NCBI GenBank assembly: GCA_023396615.1 | Contig: JAEWVM010000040.1 | Coordinates: 1 to 12,981, forward strand | DNA length: 12,981 nt | Source of the DNA: Spirochaetota bacterium | GTDB taxonomy: Bacteria; Spirochaetota; UBA4802; JAFGJZ01 | Reading direction: 5' to 3' | In this document: piece by piece, positions 7,698-12,981 of the stretch | Layout: each line of letters begins with the position of its first letter | How positions within the stretch are numbered: the first letter of the stretch is position 1 | Made by a program: the position numbers and the translations under genes | Notes under the pieces: model-generated | Told to the model about the DNA's origin: nothing | Database searches by the model: none | Seen by the model: only the letters and a program-made list of their open reading frames with translations

Positions 7698-7725
7698 AAC
7701 CTAAAATCGTATATTCTATTGTCAA
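7698..7725 (-). promoter_or_regulatory. Predicted sigma-70 promoter for rpsU
   Basis: On the minus strand a consensus TTGACA (7720-7725) is followed after 16 nt by TAGGTT (7698-7703), which keeps the key T, A and T positions. It lies 3 nt past the ferredoxin stop, and the predicted start, about 7691, is next to the rpsU Shine-Dalgarno, giving a very short leader. Confidence 0.55.
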
Positions 7726-7728
7726 ACT

Positions 7729-7902
7729 TTATTTTGGAGGTTCAATCGCCTGAACAGGACATACAGATGCGCATATGCCGCATTCAGTGCATTTATCAGC
7801 ATCAATAATCCTCTTGTCTGCATTTTCCCTGATAGCATTAACTGGACACTCAGGTTCACAGACTCCGCAATTAACACATTGTTCAGTGATAAAATATGCC
7901 AT
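7729..7902 (-). CDS. 2[4Fe-4S] ferredoxin, clostridial type
   Basis: A 57-codon gene. The product starts MAYFITEQ and has two classic cluster motifs: CVNCGVCEPECP (C9, C12, C15, C19) and CTECGICASVCP (C38, C41, C44, C48). Each is followed by the usual hydrophobic turn (VNAI, VQAI). All eight ligands for two [4Fe-4S] clusters are present and the length is typical. Such proteins are soluble low-potential electron carriers, for example for pyruvate:ferredoxin oxidoreductase or hydrogenases; the partner here is not shown. GGAGG lies 4 nt before the ATG, and a near-consensus promoter is upstream. It sits between dinB and rpsU but appears to be its own unit; no terminator separates it from rpsU. 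Confidence 0.95.
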   Translation of the reverse strand: MAYFITEQCVNCGVCEPECPVNAIRENADKRIIDADKCTECGICASVCPVQAIEPPK

Positions 7903-7913
7903 AAAGCCTCCGT

Positions 7914-7933
7914 TTGCGCAGAAAAAAGCGCAA
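7914..7933 (-). other. Leader hairpin in ferredoxin mRNA
   Basis: TTGCGC (7914-7919) and GCGCAA (7928-7933) pair around an 8-nt loop of mostly U in minus-strand RNA. The predicted transcript start (about 7931) places this stem at the very 5' end of the message, just ahead of the GGAGG site. A 5' stem of this kind can stabilise mRNA; the function is inferred. Confidence 0.4.
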
Positions 7934-7937
7934 TTAA

Positions 7938-7966
7938 AGAATAATATTTTTTGTTTCTATAGTCAA
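7938..7966 (-). promoter_or_regulatory. Predicted sigma-70 promoter for the ferredoxin gene
   Basis: On the minus strand TTGACT (7961-7966) is separated by exactly 17 nt from TATTCT (7938-7943). This is one of the best -35/-10 matches in the window. It lies about 10 nt downstream of the dinB stop and leaves a leader of about 30 nt. Confidence 0.7.
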
Positions 7967-7976
7967 CGGAAAATTT

Positions 7977-9122
7977 TTAAACTCCGCATCTTCCTATTTT
8001 TTCACCATATTTTAATTTAAGTTTATCAATCAACACATCAGTTTTTAATACTTTTTCTGGATTTTCAAAAAGTGTATTCTGAACATCTTCTGAAAAATTT
8101 GATATTGATAATCCTATAAGTCTAATTTTTCTAAATGAAATATTTCTCCGCAAAAGTTTTTCCGCACTGCTCTTAGCGGTCGCATAATCATCAAAATATT
8201 CGCCAAAAGTTTCTGATCTGGTAATAGTTGTAAAATCCGAGAAACGTAATTTTATTGAAACTGTTTTATATTTTAATAAATGTTTTCTGGCATCCCTGGT
8301 CACATAATCAGCCATACTTCTAATTGTTGTTATTAATAATTCAGTTGAATCCGTATCTTCCTGAAAAGTATGTTCTTTACTTATAGATTTAATCTCTTCA
8401 CATTCAGAAACGGATTCTCCGTCGATTCCATTAGAAAGCATCCAGATGCGGTAACCGTTACTGCCGAACATCGATACAATTTCTTCACATTTTCTATTTG
8501 CAATTTCTCCGATTTTATTAATCCCTATATTTCTAAGTCTATCAGCACATTTTTTGCCTACACCCCAAAGCCTTGTAATATCAAGATCTGATATAAATTC
8601 TCTTTCCATACCCAAAGGGCAAACTGTAAGTCCGTCCGGCTTATTTATATCTGAGGCAATTTTAGCACATGCCTTGTTTGATGCTATACCGATTGAAACT
8701 GTTAACGAGGTTTCATTTTTTACATCATCCCGGATTTTCTGAGCAATTGAAACAGCATTGCCGAACAACTTTGAAACTCCCGAAACATCAATAAAAGCCT
8801 CATCTATACTTATCTGTTCAATTGACGGGGAATATTTCCTAAAAATATTGATCACATGCTCGGAATATGCTGAATACAGACTCATATCAGGTCTGACAAA
8901 TATTCCGTTTGGGCAGATAGAGTATGCTTTTGATATAGGCATAGCGGATCTTATTCCGAATTTACGTGCTTCATATGACGCGGTACTTACAACTCCGCGT
9001 CCTTTACCGCCCATAGGGTCAGCTCCGACAATAACAGGTCGATTGCGATATGAAGGATTCTCTACTTGCTCGACTGATGCAAAAAATGAGTCAATATCCG
9101 CATGTAAAACATTAAGCCCCAT
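7977..9122 (-). CDS. dinB: DNA polymerase IV DinB (Y family)
   Basis: This 381-residue translesion polymerase is error-prone and lacks proofreading. The start region NVLHADIDSFFASVE supplies a metal ligand (D9) and the steric-gate Phe (F14). SISIDEAFIDVS-like sequence (ISIDEAFIDV, D107, E108) gives the other catalytic acids. Palm and finger motifs VSTASYEARKFGIRSAMP and a helix-hairpin-helix-like TRLWGVGKKCADRLRNIGI follow. Near the C-terminus QNTLF (about 348-352) matches the sliding-clamp-binding motif. I prefer ATG 9122, which gives the family-like start MGLNVLHADID; an ATG at 9131 would add three residues. Neither has a Shine-Dalgarno, and the proposed promoter lies so close that the mRNA may be nearly leaderless. 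A palindrome sits directly upstream. No terminator is seen before the ferredoxin promoter. Confidence 0.96.
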   Translation of the reverse strand: MGLNVLHADIDSFFASVEQVENPSYRNRPVIVGADPMGGKGRGVVSTASYEARKFGIRSAMPISKAYSICPNGIFVRPDMSLYSAYSEHVINIFRKYSPSIEQISIDEAFIDVSGVSKLFGNAVSIAQKIRDDVKNETSLTVSIGIASNKACAKIASDINKPDGLTVCPLGMEREFISDLDITRLWGVGKKCADRLRNIGINKIGEIANRKCEEIVSMFGSNGYRIWMLSNGIDGESVSECEEIKSISKEHTFQEDTDSTELLITTIRSMADYVTRDARKHLLKYKTVSIKLRFSDFTTITRSETFGEYFDDYATAKSSAEKLLRRNISFRKIRLIGLSISNFSEDVQNTLFENPEKVLKTDVLIDKLKLKYGEKIGRCGV

Positions 9123-9135
9123 ACGCAACATATGT

Positions 9136-9147
9136 ATAGTATACTAT
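9136..9147. promoter_or_regulatory. 12-bp palindrome at the dinB start, candidate operator
   Basis: ATAGTATACTAT is a perfect palindrome 5-14 nt upstream of the possible dinB starts, and a second small palindrome (ACATATGT) partly adjoins it. TTGACG (9152-9157, minus strand) lies 5 nt further upstream, so the palindrome falls in the likely promoter spacer. dinB is often repressed by LexA, but this is neither the CTG-N10-CAG nor the CGAAC/GTTCG type of box. The operator role is inferred. Confidence 0.4.
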
Positions 9148-9164
9148 TTTTCGTCAAGTAAAAA

Positions 9165-9193
9165 TTATTAAACGGCAAAAACCTGATTATATT
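9165..9193 (+). promoter_or_regulatory. Weak candidate promoter for the 46-codon ORF
   Basis: TTATTA (9165-9170) and TATATT (9188-9193) are 17 nt apart on the plus strand, about 53 nt before the small ORF. The -35 match is poor and AT-rich sequence gives such matches easily. A 6-bp inverted repeat, CGGCAA/TTGCCG (9173-9178 and 9204-9209), flanks the -10. Confidence 0.3.
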
Positions 9194-9245
9194 ATCAAGC
9201 ATATTGCCGATAAGTAATCATAGCAGCTAACCTGACGGAGAAATC

Positions 9246-9386
9246 ATGAGTTCAAGACAAAAACTATTAATCGACGAACAACTTAAATATTTCTATAAAC
9301 ATTTAAATTATTTTGATGAATCTTCAAAAGAATATAAAGTGATTATTAATGGCATAAATGAGATAAAGGAACTTCTAAGGAAATAA
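9246..9386 (+). CDS. Small hypothetical protein, 46 residues
   Basis: This is the only plus-strand gene I can support. ATG 9246-9248 is preceded by ACGGAG with about 7 nt spacing, and the frame runs to TAA at 9384-9386. The product begins MSSRQKLLIDEQLKYFYKHL and ends INEIKELLRK. It is rich in Lys, Glu, Tyr and Leu, and its heptad-like hydrophobic spacing suggests two short amphipathic helices or a coiled coil. There is no signal peptide, membrane segment or Cys cluster. I recognise no family. It is divergent from dinB, sharing about 115 bp of control region, and its stop codon directly abuts the stop of the oppositely oriented response regulator (TAATTA). The good ribosome site and clean fit between genes favour a real gene; the short length makes chance possible. 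Confidence 0.6.
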   Translation: MSSRQKLLIDEQLKYFYKHLNYFDESSKEYKVIINGINEIKELLRK

Positions 9387-10772
9387 TTATTCTTCCGCAA
9401 TTTTTTTCTCTACAGAAATACCGTATGCTTTCAGCTTGTTGTGAAGGGTTTTTCTTGATATTCCCAATACTGATGAAGTTTTACTCATATTAAATGAATT
9501 TAATCTCAAAGATTCAAGAATTGTCTTCTTTTCAACTTCATCAAGAGTTTGATAATTTGATTTAATATTTGTTTGCGGAATATCAATATTATCCCGTGAA
9601 ATATGGTCAAAAATACTTTTAATATATTCTTCTGATATTTCTTTTCCAACGGAAATCAAAACAATTCTGCGCATCGCGTTCTCTAGCTCTCTGACGTTTC
9701 CAGGCCATTCATATTTACAGAAAAAATCGACAGCTTTATCCGTGATAACAACTTCGCGACCGTATTCTGAATTAAATCTGGTTAAAAAATAATTTATCAG
9801 TACGGGGATATCCTCGCGGCGTTGTCTGAGCGGCGGAATTTCGACAGGAAAAACATTTAATCTATAATATAAATCCTCGCGGAATTTACCTTCTGCTACG
9901 AGCGTTTTTAAGTTTTTATTGGATGCTGAAATTATTCTTGTATTAACTTCAACAACTTCGTTTCCACCAAGCCTTTCAAAACGTTTTTCCTGAAGCACTT
10001 TCAGAAGTTTTGCCTGAACATCAAAAGATAAATTGCTGACCTCATCAAGAAAAAGTGTTCCCTTATCTGCAAGTTCAAACTTCCCGATTTTTCGCGAATG
10101 AGCCCCTGTAAAAGCGCCTTTTTCATGACCGAAAAGTTCGCTTTCAATTAAATCTTTTGGAATTGTGCTGCAGTCAAGACTTCTGAAAGGAAAAAGCGAT
10201 CTATTGCTGTTGAAATGAACTGCATCGGCAAGCAACCCTTTTCCGGTTCCGCTTTCACCGCAAATAAGAATTGTGATATCAGTATCAATTACTCTGTTTA
10301 ATAGAAAAAATAATTTCTTCATCGCAGGTGAAACGGAAATGACTGATGAAAATCTGAATCCGTCGCTTACTTTTTTTCTGAGTTCGAAAACTTCATTTTT
10401 CAGGCTGAGCTTATCAGAAATATTTCTGGCAATCAGTTTTATTTTTTCAACGTCAATCGGTTTTGCAATATAATCATATGCACCGAGCTTCATTGCTTGA
10501 ACGGCTTTTTCGAGATCGTTTGAGGCAGATATTATCACTGCATCGATTTCAATATTATTCCGCTTAACTGAATTAAGAACATCCAGTCCGTCCATGCCCG
10601 GCATGGACAAATCAAGAAATAGTATTTCATAAGCACCGGTAGTTAGTTCTTTTACTGCATCCTCTCCGCATGAAACATCATGTACGGAATAATTATCAGA
10701 AAGAACATGTTTCAGTATTTCTCTTACACCGCGGTCATCATCCGCAATAAGAATTTTTCTCCGCTCATTCAT
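9387..10772 (-). CDS. Sigma-54-dependent response regulator, NtrC family
   Basis: The 461-residue protein has three domains. The N-terminal receiver (about 5-118) has the acidic pair D11/D12, phospho-acceptor D54, S82 and K104. The sigma-54 AAA+ domain (about 143-375) has Walker A GESGTGKG (172-179), GAFTGA (219-224), Walker B TLFLDEV (239-245), FREDLYYRLNVFPV (297-310) and WPGNVRELEN (356-365). The C-terminus is a Fis-type DNA-binding helix-turn-helix (about 411-452). The intact GAFTGA means it can contact sigma-54 and drive open-complex formation. Its ATG overlaps the rsfS stop by 4 bp (ATGA), implying translational coupling. No histidine kinase gene adjoins it, so it is an orphan regulator in this window; its signal and targets are unknown. 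Confidence 0.96.
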   Translation of the reverse strand: MNERRKILIADDDRGVREILKHVLSDNYSVHDVSCGEDAVKELTTGAYEILFLDLSMPGMDGLDVLNSVKRNNIEIDAVIISASNDLEKAVQAMKLGAYDYIAKPIDVEKIKLIARNISDKLSLKNEVFELRKKVSDGFRFSSVISVSPAMKKLFFLLNRVIDTDITILICGESGTGKGLLADAVHFNSNRSLFPFRSLDCSTIPKDLIESELFGHEKGAFTGAHSRKIGKFELADKGTLFLDEVSNLSFDVQAKLLKVLQEKRFERLGGNEVVEVNTRIISASNKNLKTLVAEGKFREDLYYRLNVFPVEIPPLRQRREDIPVLINYFLTRFNSEYGREVVITDKAVDFFCKYEWPGNVRELENAMRRIVLISVGKEISEEYIKSIFDHISRDNIDIPQTNIKSNYQTLDEVEKKTILESLRLNSFNMSKTSSVLGISRKTLHNKLKAYGISVEKKIAEE

Positions 10773-11101
10773 AATTTTGCGGCATCACCCCAAAGTTTTT
10801 CAAGGGAATAAAACTCTCTGGCTTCGTAAGTAAAAATATTGACTGTAACAAAACCGAAATCAATTAGAATCCATTCTGATTCGTCGTCAAAATGACGCGG
10901 CTTGACGGTTTCATATTCCGCAAGAGTTGATCTTATTTCACGGGCAAGAGCTCTCGAATGAAGCTTTGAACTTGACGTTGCAATGACAAGATAATCAAGA
11001 TAAGAATTAATCTTACTGACATCAAGAAGAAGTACATCAGATGATTTCTTATCAATCAGTACGGATTTGCACTTTTCTGCAATTGAAAACGTATCGAGCA
11101 T
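10769..11101 (-). CDS. rsfS: Ribosome silencing factor RsfS
   Basis: The 110-residue product matches the RsfS (DUF143/Iojap) family, which binds uL14 on the 50S subunit and blocks subunit joining during starvation. Family signs are the DVLLLDVSKINSYLDYLVIATSSS block, the helix HSRALAREIRSTLAE, RHFDDESEWILIDFGFVTVN, and the end block REFYSLEKLWGDA. Length is typical. The ATG comes 2 nt after the stop of the LCP-like gene (TAA TA ATG), with GGTGA upstream. It follows nadD and the LytR_C protein, a neighbourhood seen in many bacteria, and is translationally coupled to the response regulator. Confidence 0.95.
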   Translation of the reverse strand: MLDTFSIAEKCKSVLIDKKSSDVLLLDVSKINSYLDYLVIATSSSKLHSRALAREIRSTLAEYETVKPRHFDDESEWILIDFGFVTVNIFTYEAREFYSLEKLWGDAAKL

Positions 11102-11103
11102 TA

Positions 11104-12195
11104 TTATTTCACCATATCTTTGCCGACCAAAATTGTAAGATCATATACCTGAGTGCTGTCAACAGAATGATATACTTTTTTAATTCCGGTTAACTCCGAA
11201 ACAAGTTTGATATCGTTATTGTTGCCCTTATTGCTTATAATTACGGATTCCTCCAGATTATTCATCTGATGTGTTCCGAATTCAATTACACTGATTCCTT
11301 CCCGCATCAGAGCACTCCTCACCCGTTTTGCAAGTCCCGGGATATCGGTTGCGTTTAAAATTTTTACGCGAATATTCGGAGCATTTTTTTCTTTGACAAT
11401 AAGCCAGCGTAAAAAAGTATCTTCATACATCTTAAAGGATATTTCATCTGCAGAAAACATACCGTCATCAGAAACTCTTCCCGGAAGATTAATACAATTC
11501 AGTTCTTCGCATGAAGAAAGAATATCTGCAATTGAAATTATTTCATTATTCTGCAGATTTGTTACTATTGATTTTCTGATTTCATTTGCTGTATATTTAT
11601 TCATAAACTTCATATACATTTCTCTTTTTTCAAACAGAGTCAGAAAAATATCCTGAAGCCGGTCATACTTTGAATAAATAGAATCATTCATGTTGATGAA
11701 ATTCATTATTTTCTCACCGTCAAGATAATTCATTCCATATACAGAGGAATGAACTGCGGCGGAACTTTCCGGTAAAAATATGTCTATTCCTTCAACAATG
11801 TTAGTGATTTTACGCGCGTCCGGAGCGTAAAAAACTGCATAAAATTGAGGTTTAATTCTAAACGACTTATAAAAGGCCCTGCTCATATCCGAGAAATCAC
11901 GGACATCGACATCTTCAAGTTTAACGGCATTTCCGTCATCATCAATATCTATGGCAAAATTCGGAGGAAGAAAGACTATTCCGGCGCGTTTAGTTTCAGT
12001 ATTGATTGTAAGCACACAGTTAAAACGGTGTTTATTATCATTAAATTTATTTCCACCGCATATAAGAATGCTTACCAGCTGTTTTTCCGATAATATTTTG
12101 TCTACGGCATTACGTGAACTTCTTCTGTAACTGCAAAAACCAATAATGACGGCTACTATAAGAATTATTAATACTACTGCTCTTTTAGCTCCCAA
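11104..12195 (-). CDS. LCP-like membrane protein with C-terminal LytR_C domain
   Basis: The 363-residue protein has one N-terminal membrane anchor (about 5-20, VVLIILIVAVIIGF) and a large outside part. Residues about 40-215 resemble the LytR-CpsA-Psr (LCP) fold: VSILICGG, then TINTETKRAGIVFLPPN, then YGMNYLDGEKIMNFI. Residues about 274-358 (IRVKILNATDIPGLAKRVRS ... DLTILVGKD) form a LytR_C domain. LCP proteins transfer glycopolymers to the cell wall, but the arginines expected in the SDT...PRDT-type motif and in the later Ala-Arg-x-Arg motif are replaced here (FLPPNF; FINMND), so enzymatic activity is doubtful. The start is TTG 12195-12193, 11 bp inside the end of nadD, with AGGGG about 10 nt upstream; no other start precedes the membrane segment. 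The order nadD-LCP/LytR_C-rsfS is common. Confidence 0.8.
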   Translation of the reverse strand: MGAKRAVVLIILIVAVIIGFCSYRRSSRNAVDKILSEKQLVSILICGGNKFNDNKHRFNCVLTINTETKRAGIVFLPPNFAIDIDDDGNAVKLEDVDVRDFSDMSRAFYKSFRIKPQFYAVFYAPDARKITNIVEGIDIFLPESSAAVHSSVYGMNYLDGEKIMNFINMNDSIYSKYDRLQDIFLTLFEKREMYMKFMNKYTANEIRKSIVTNLQNNEIISIADILSSCEELNCINLPGRVSDDGMFSADEISFKMYEDTFLRWLIVKEKNAPNIRVKILNATDIPGLAKRVRSALMREGISVIEFGTHQMNNLEESVIISNKGNNNDIKLVSELTGIKKVYHSVDSTQVYDLTILVGKDMVK

Positions 12196-12754
12196 TTTCG
12201 TACAACCCCTTCATTTTTATGTAATCGTAAACTTTTCCATCGAGATAATTATATCCGTCGCCGCTTCTTATCAGCGAAGAACTGATTTCAATAAAACTAT
12301 TTTTTGCCTTAAAAACTTTTCCGTACTTAACAACAAGTTTTTCATCTATATCAAATCCGGGTCTGTTTAAAACTATAATATTTGCCAGCTGAATTATCTG
12401 CTCAGGATTCCGCCAGCCGTCAAATGTGTTAAAAGAATCACTGCCTGTTATGAAATACAATTCACTATCACTGTATTTAACATGAAAACGCGAAAGTGTT
12501 TCAACTGTATAAGATGAAGTTTCCCTTTGTATTTCGTCAAGGCTAATAGAAAAAAAAGGATAATTACGGAGAGCGAGAGAAAGCATTTTAACTCTATCAT
12601 CCGGTGAAGCAGAACATTCATTCTTATGAACAGGTTTTTTAAGCGGAACAAAAATTATCCTATCAAGCCCGAATTCATCTTTGACTTCCAGAGCGGCTTT
12701 TACATGAGCCTTGTGAACGGGATCAAATGAACCGCCAAAAATTCCTATTCTCAA
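12185..12754 (-). CDS. nadD: Nicotinate-nucleotide adenylyltransferase NadD
   Basis: NadD adenylates nicotinate mononucleotide to deamido-NAD in NAD synthesis. The 189-residue product opens with the nucleotidyltransferase motif GIFGGSFDPVHKAH (4-17), and continues with FVPLKKPVHK (35-44), YFITGSDSF (100-108), W114 and the C-terminal ISSSLIR (157-163). I place the start at TTG 12754-12752: it gives the family-like MRIGIFGG, and its TTGA overlaps the proA stop by 4 bp. An ATG at 12796 would add 14 unconserved residues inside proA. Oddities are Ala in place of Gly in the HxGH-like motif, and a C-terminal segment after ISSSLIR that is a few residues shorter than usual (SGDGYNYLDGKVYDYI). It lies between proA and the LCP-like gene in the same operon. 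Confidence 0.94.
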   Translation of the reverse strand: MRIGIFGGSFDPVHKAHVKAALEVKDEFGLDRIIFVPLKKPVHKNECSASPDDRVKMLSLALRNYPFFSISLDEIQRETSSYTVETLSRFHVKYSDSELYFITGSDSFNTFDGWRNPEQIIQLANIIVLNRPGFDIDEKLVVKYGKVFKAKNSFIEISSSLIRSGDGYNYLDGKVYDYIKMKGLYEIGS

Positions 12755-12981
12755 GATCTGATCTGCCCCGTTCCGTAAACAATGTATTTGAGACAAGTAA
12801 GCCCCTGCATTCCCATCGCACCGCGGGCATGAAGTTTTTGTGTCGAAATTCCGACCTCTGCACCTAGACCGAATTCACCTCCGTCGTGAAAACGTGTTGA
12901 TGCATTTACCAGTACGGCCGAAGAATCAACTTCATTTATAAATCTTTCAGAATTGAAATAATTAGTTGTTACTATCGCTTC
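12751..12981 (-). CDS. proA: Gamma-glutamyl phosphate reductase ProA, C-terminal end
   Basis: The last 76 residues of ProA, cut by the right window edge. ProA reduces gamma-glutamyl phosphate to glutamate semialdehyde in proline synthesis. The fragment shows the strongly conserved AVLVNASTRFHDGGEFGLGA, EVGISTQKLHARGAMG and LKYIVYGTGQIRS stretches. The catalytic cysteine lies upstream of the window. The stop TGA (12753-12751) overlaps the proposed TTG start of nadD. One residue differs from the usual HARGPMG (Ala for Pro), which is likely harmless. Confidence 0.96.
   Translation of the reverse strand, partial: EAIVTTNYFNSERFINEVDSSAVLVNASTRFHDGGEFGLGAEVGISTQKLHARGAMGMQGLTCLKYIVYGTGQIRS

Noticed and set aside
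8758..9171. Plus-strand ORF of 137 codons opposite dinB
   Set aside because: Covers the conserved catalytic part of dinB in antisense; no protein motif seen.
9173..9209. Inverted repeat CGGCAA/TTGCCG with a 25-nt loop, possible terminator or operator
   Set aside because: Only 6 bp with a long loop and no U-tract; not convincing as a terminator, so noted only in the promoter entry.
1..12981. CRISPR arrays, tRNA/rRNA genes, insertion sequences, attachment sites, phage genes
   Set aside because: No spaced direct repeats, cloverleaf-like sequences, transposase motifs or terminal repeats were seen by eye on either strand.

Overview
The window is an AT-rich stretch of bacterial chromosome carrying almost only core housekeeping genes. 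Fourteen of the fifteen coding regions lie on the minus strand; the exception is a 46-codon ORF at 9246-9386. The host looks like a Gram-negative-type (diderm) bacterium: it has an outer-membrane beta-barrel protein with a signal peptide and a C-terminal Phe. A clostridial-type 2[4Fe-4S] ferredoxin hints at anaerobic metabolism, and an NtrC-type activator with an intact GAFTGA motif implies sigma-54 in the genome. I cannot fix the phylum from sequence alone. The synteny (proA-nadD-LytR_C protein-rsfS; yqeY-dnaG-rpoD) fits a deep-branching diderm or deltaproteobacteria-like lineage, and an uncultured candidate phylum is possible. No mobile element, CRISPR array, tRNA or rRNA is visible.

Layout, read in the direction of transcription (right to left). 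Block A (12981-9387): the 3' end of proA, then nadD, an LCP-like/LytR_C membrane protein, rsfS and an NtrC-family response regulator. These genes overlap or nearly touch (4-bp TTGA and ATGA overlaps), so they form one operon. Block B (9245-7729): a 46-codon ORF on the plus strand ends exactly where the regulator ends. A short divergent promoter region with a 12-bp palindrome follows, then dinB (Pol IV), then a 57-residue ferredoxin with its own strong promoter. Block C (7725-4661): rpsU (bS21) with its own promoter and a GAGA-loop terminator-like hairpin, then rarA, pyrE and an outer-membrane protein closed by a perfect 18-bp hairpin. Block D (4600-412): a promoter, then yqeY-dnaG-rpoD and a rho-independent terminator. 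Block E (411-1): the start of a membrane-anchored, sensor-like protein that runs off the window.

Functionally, Block D makes the primase and main sigma factor. In many bacteria it is headed by rpsU (the macromolecular synthesis operon). Here rpsU lies about 2.9 kb upstream, separated by rarA-pyrE-omp and by transcription signals, so the operon is split. Block A joins proline and NAD biosynthesis with ribosome silencing and an orphan sigma-54 activator. RarA and Pol IV give a replication-stress and translesion theme next to the replication genes.

I found no convincing wholly new system. The points most worth a second look are the split operon with tandem hairpins after rpsU, an LCP-like protein that has lost the family's usual arginines, the orphan 46-residue ORF with the palindromic dinB control region, and the regulator coupled to rsfS.
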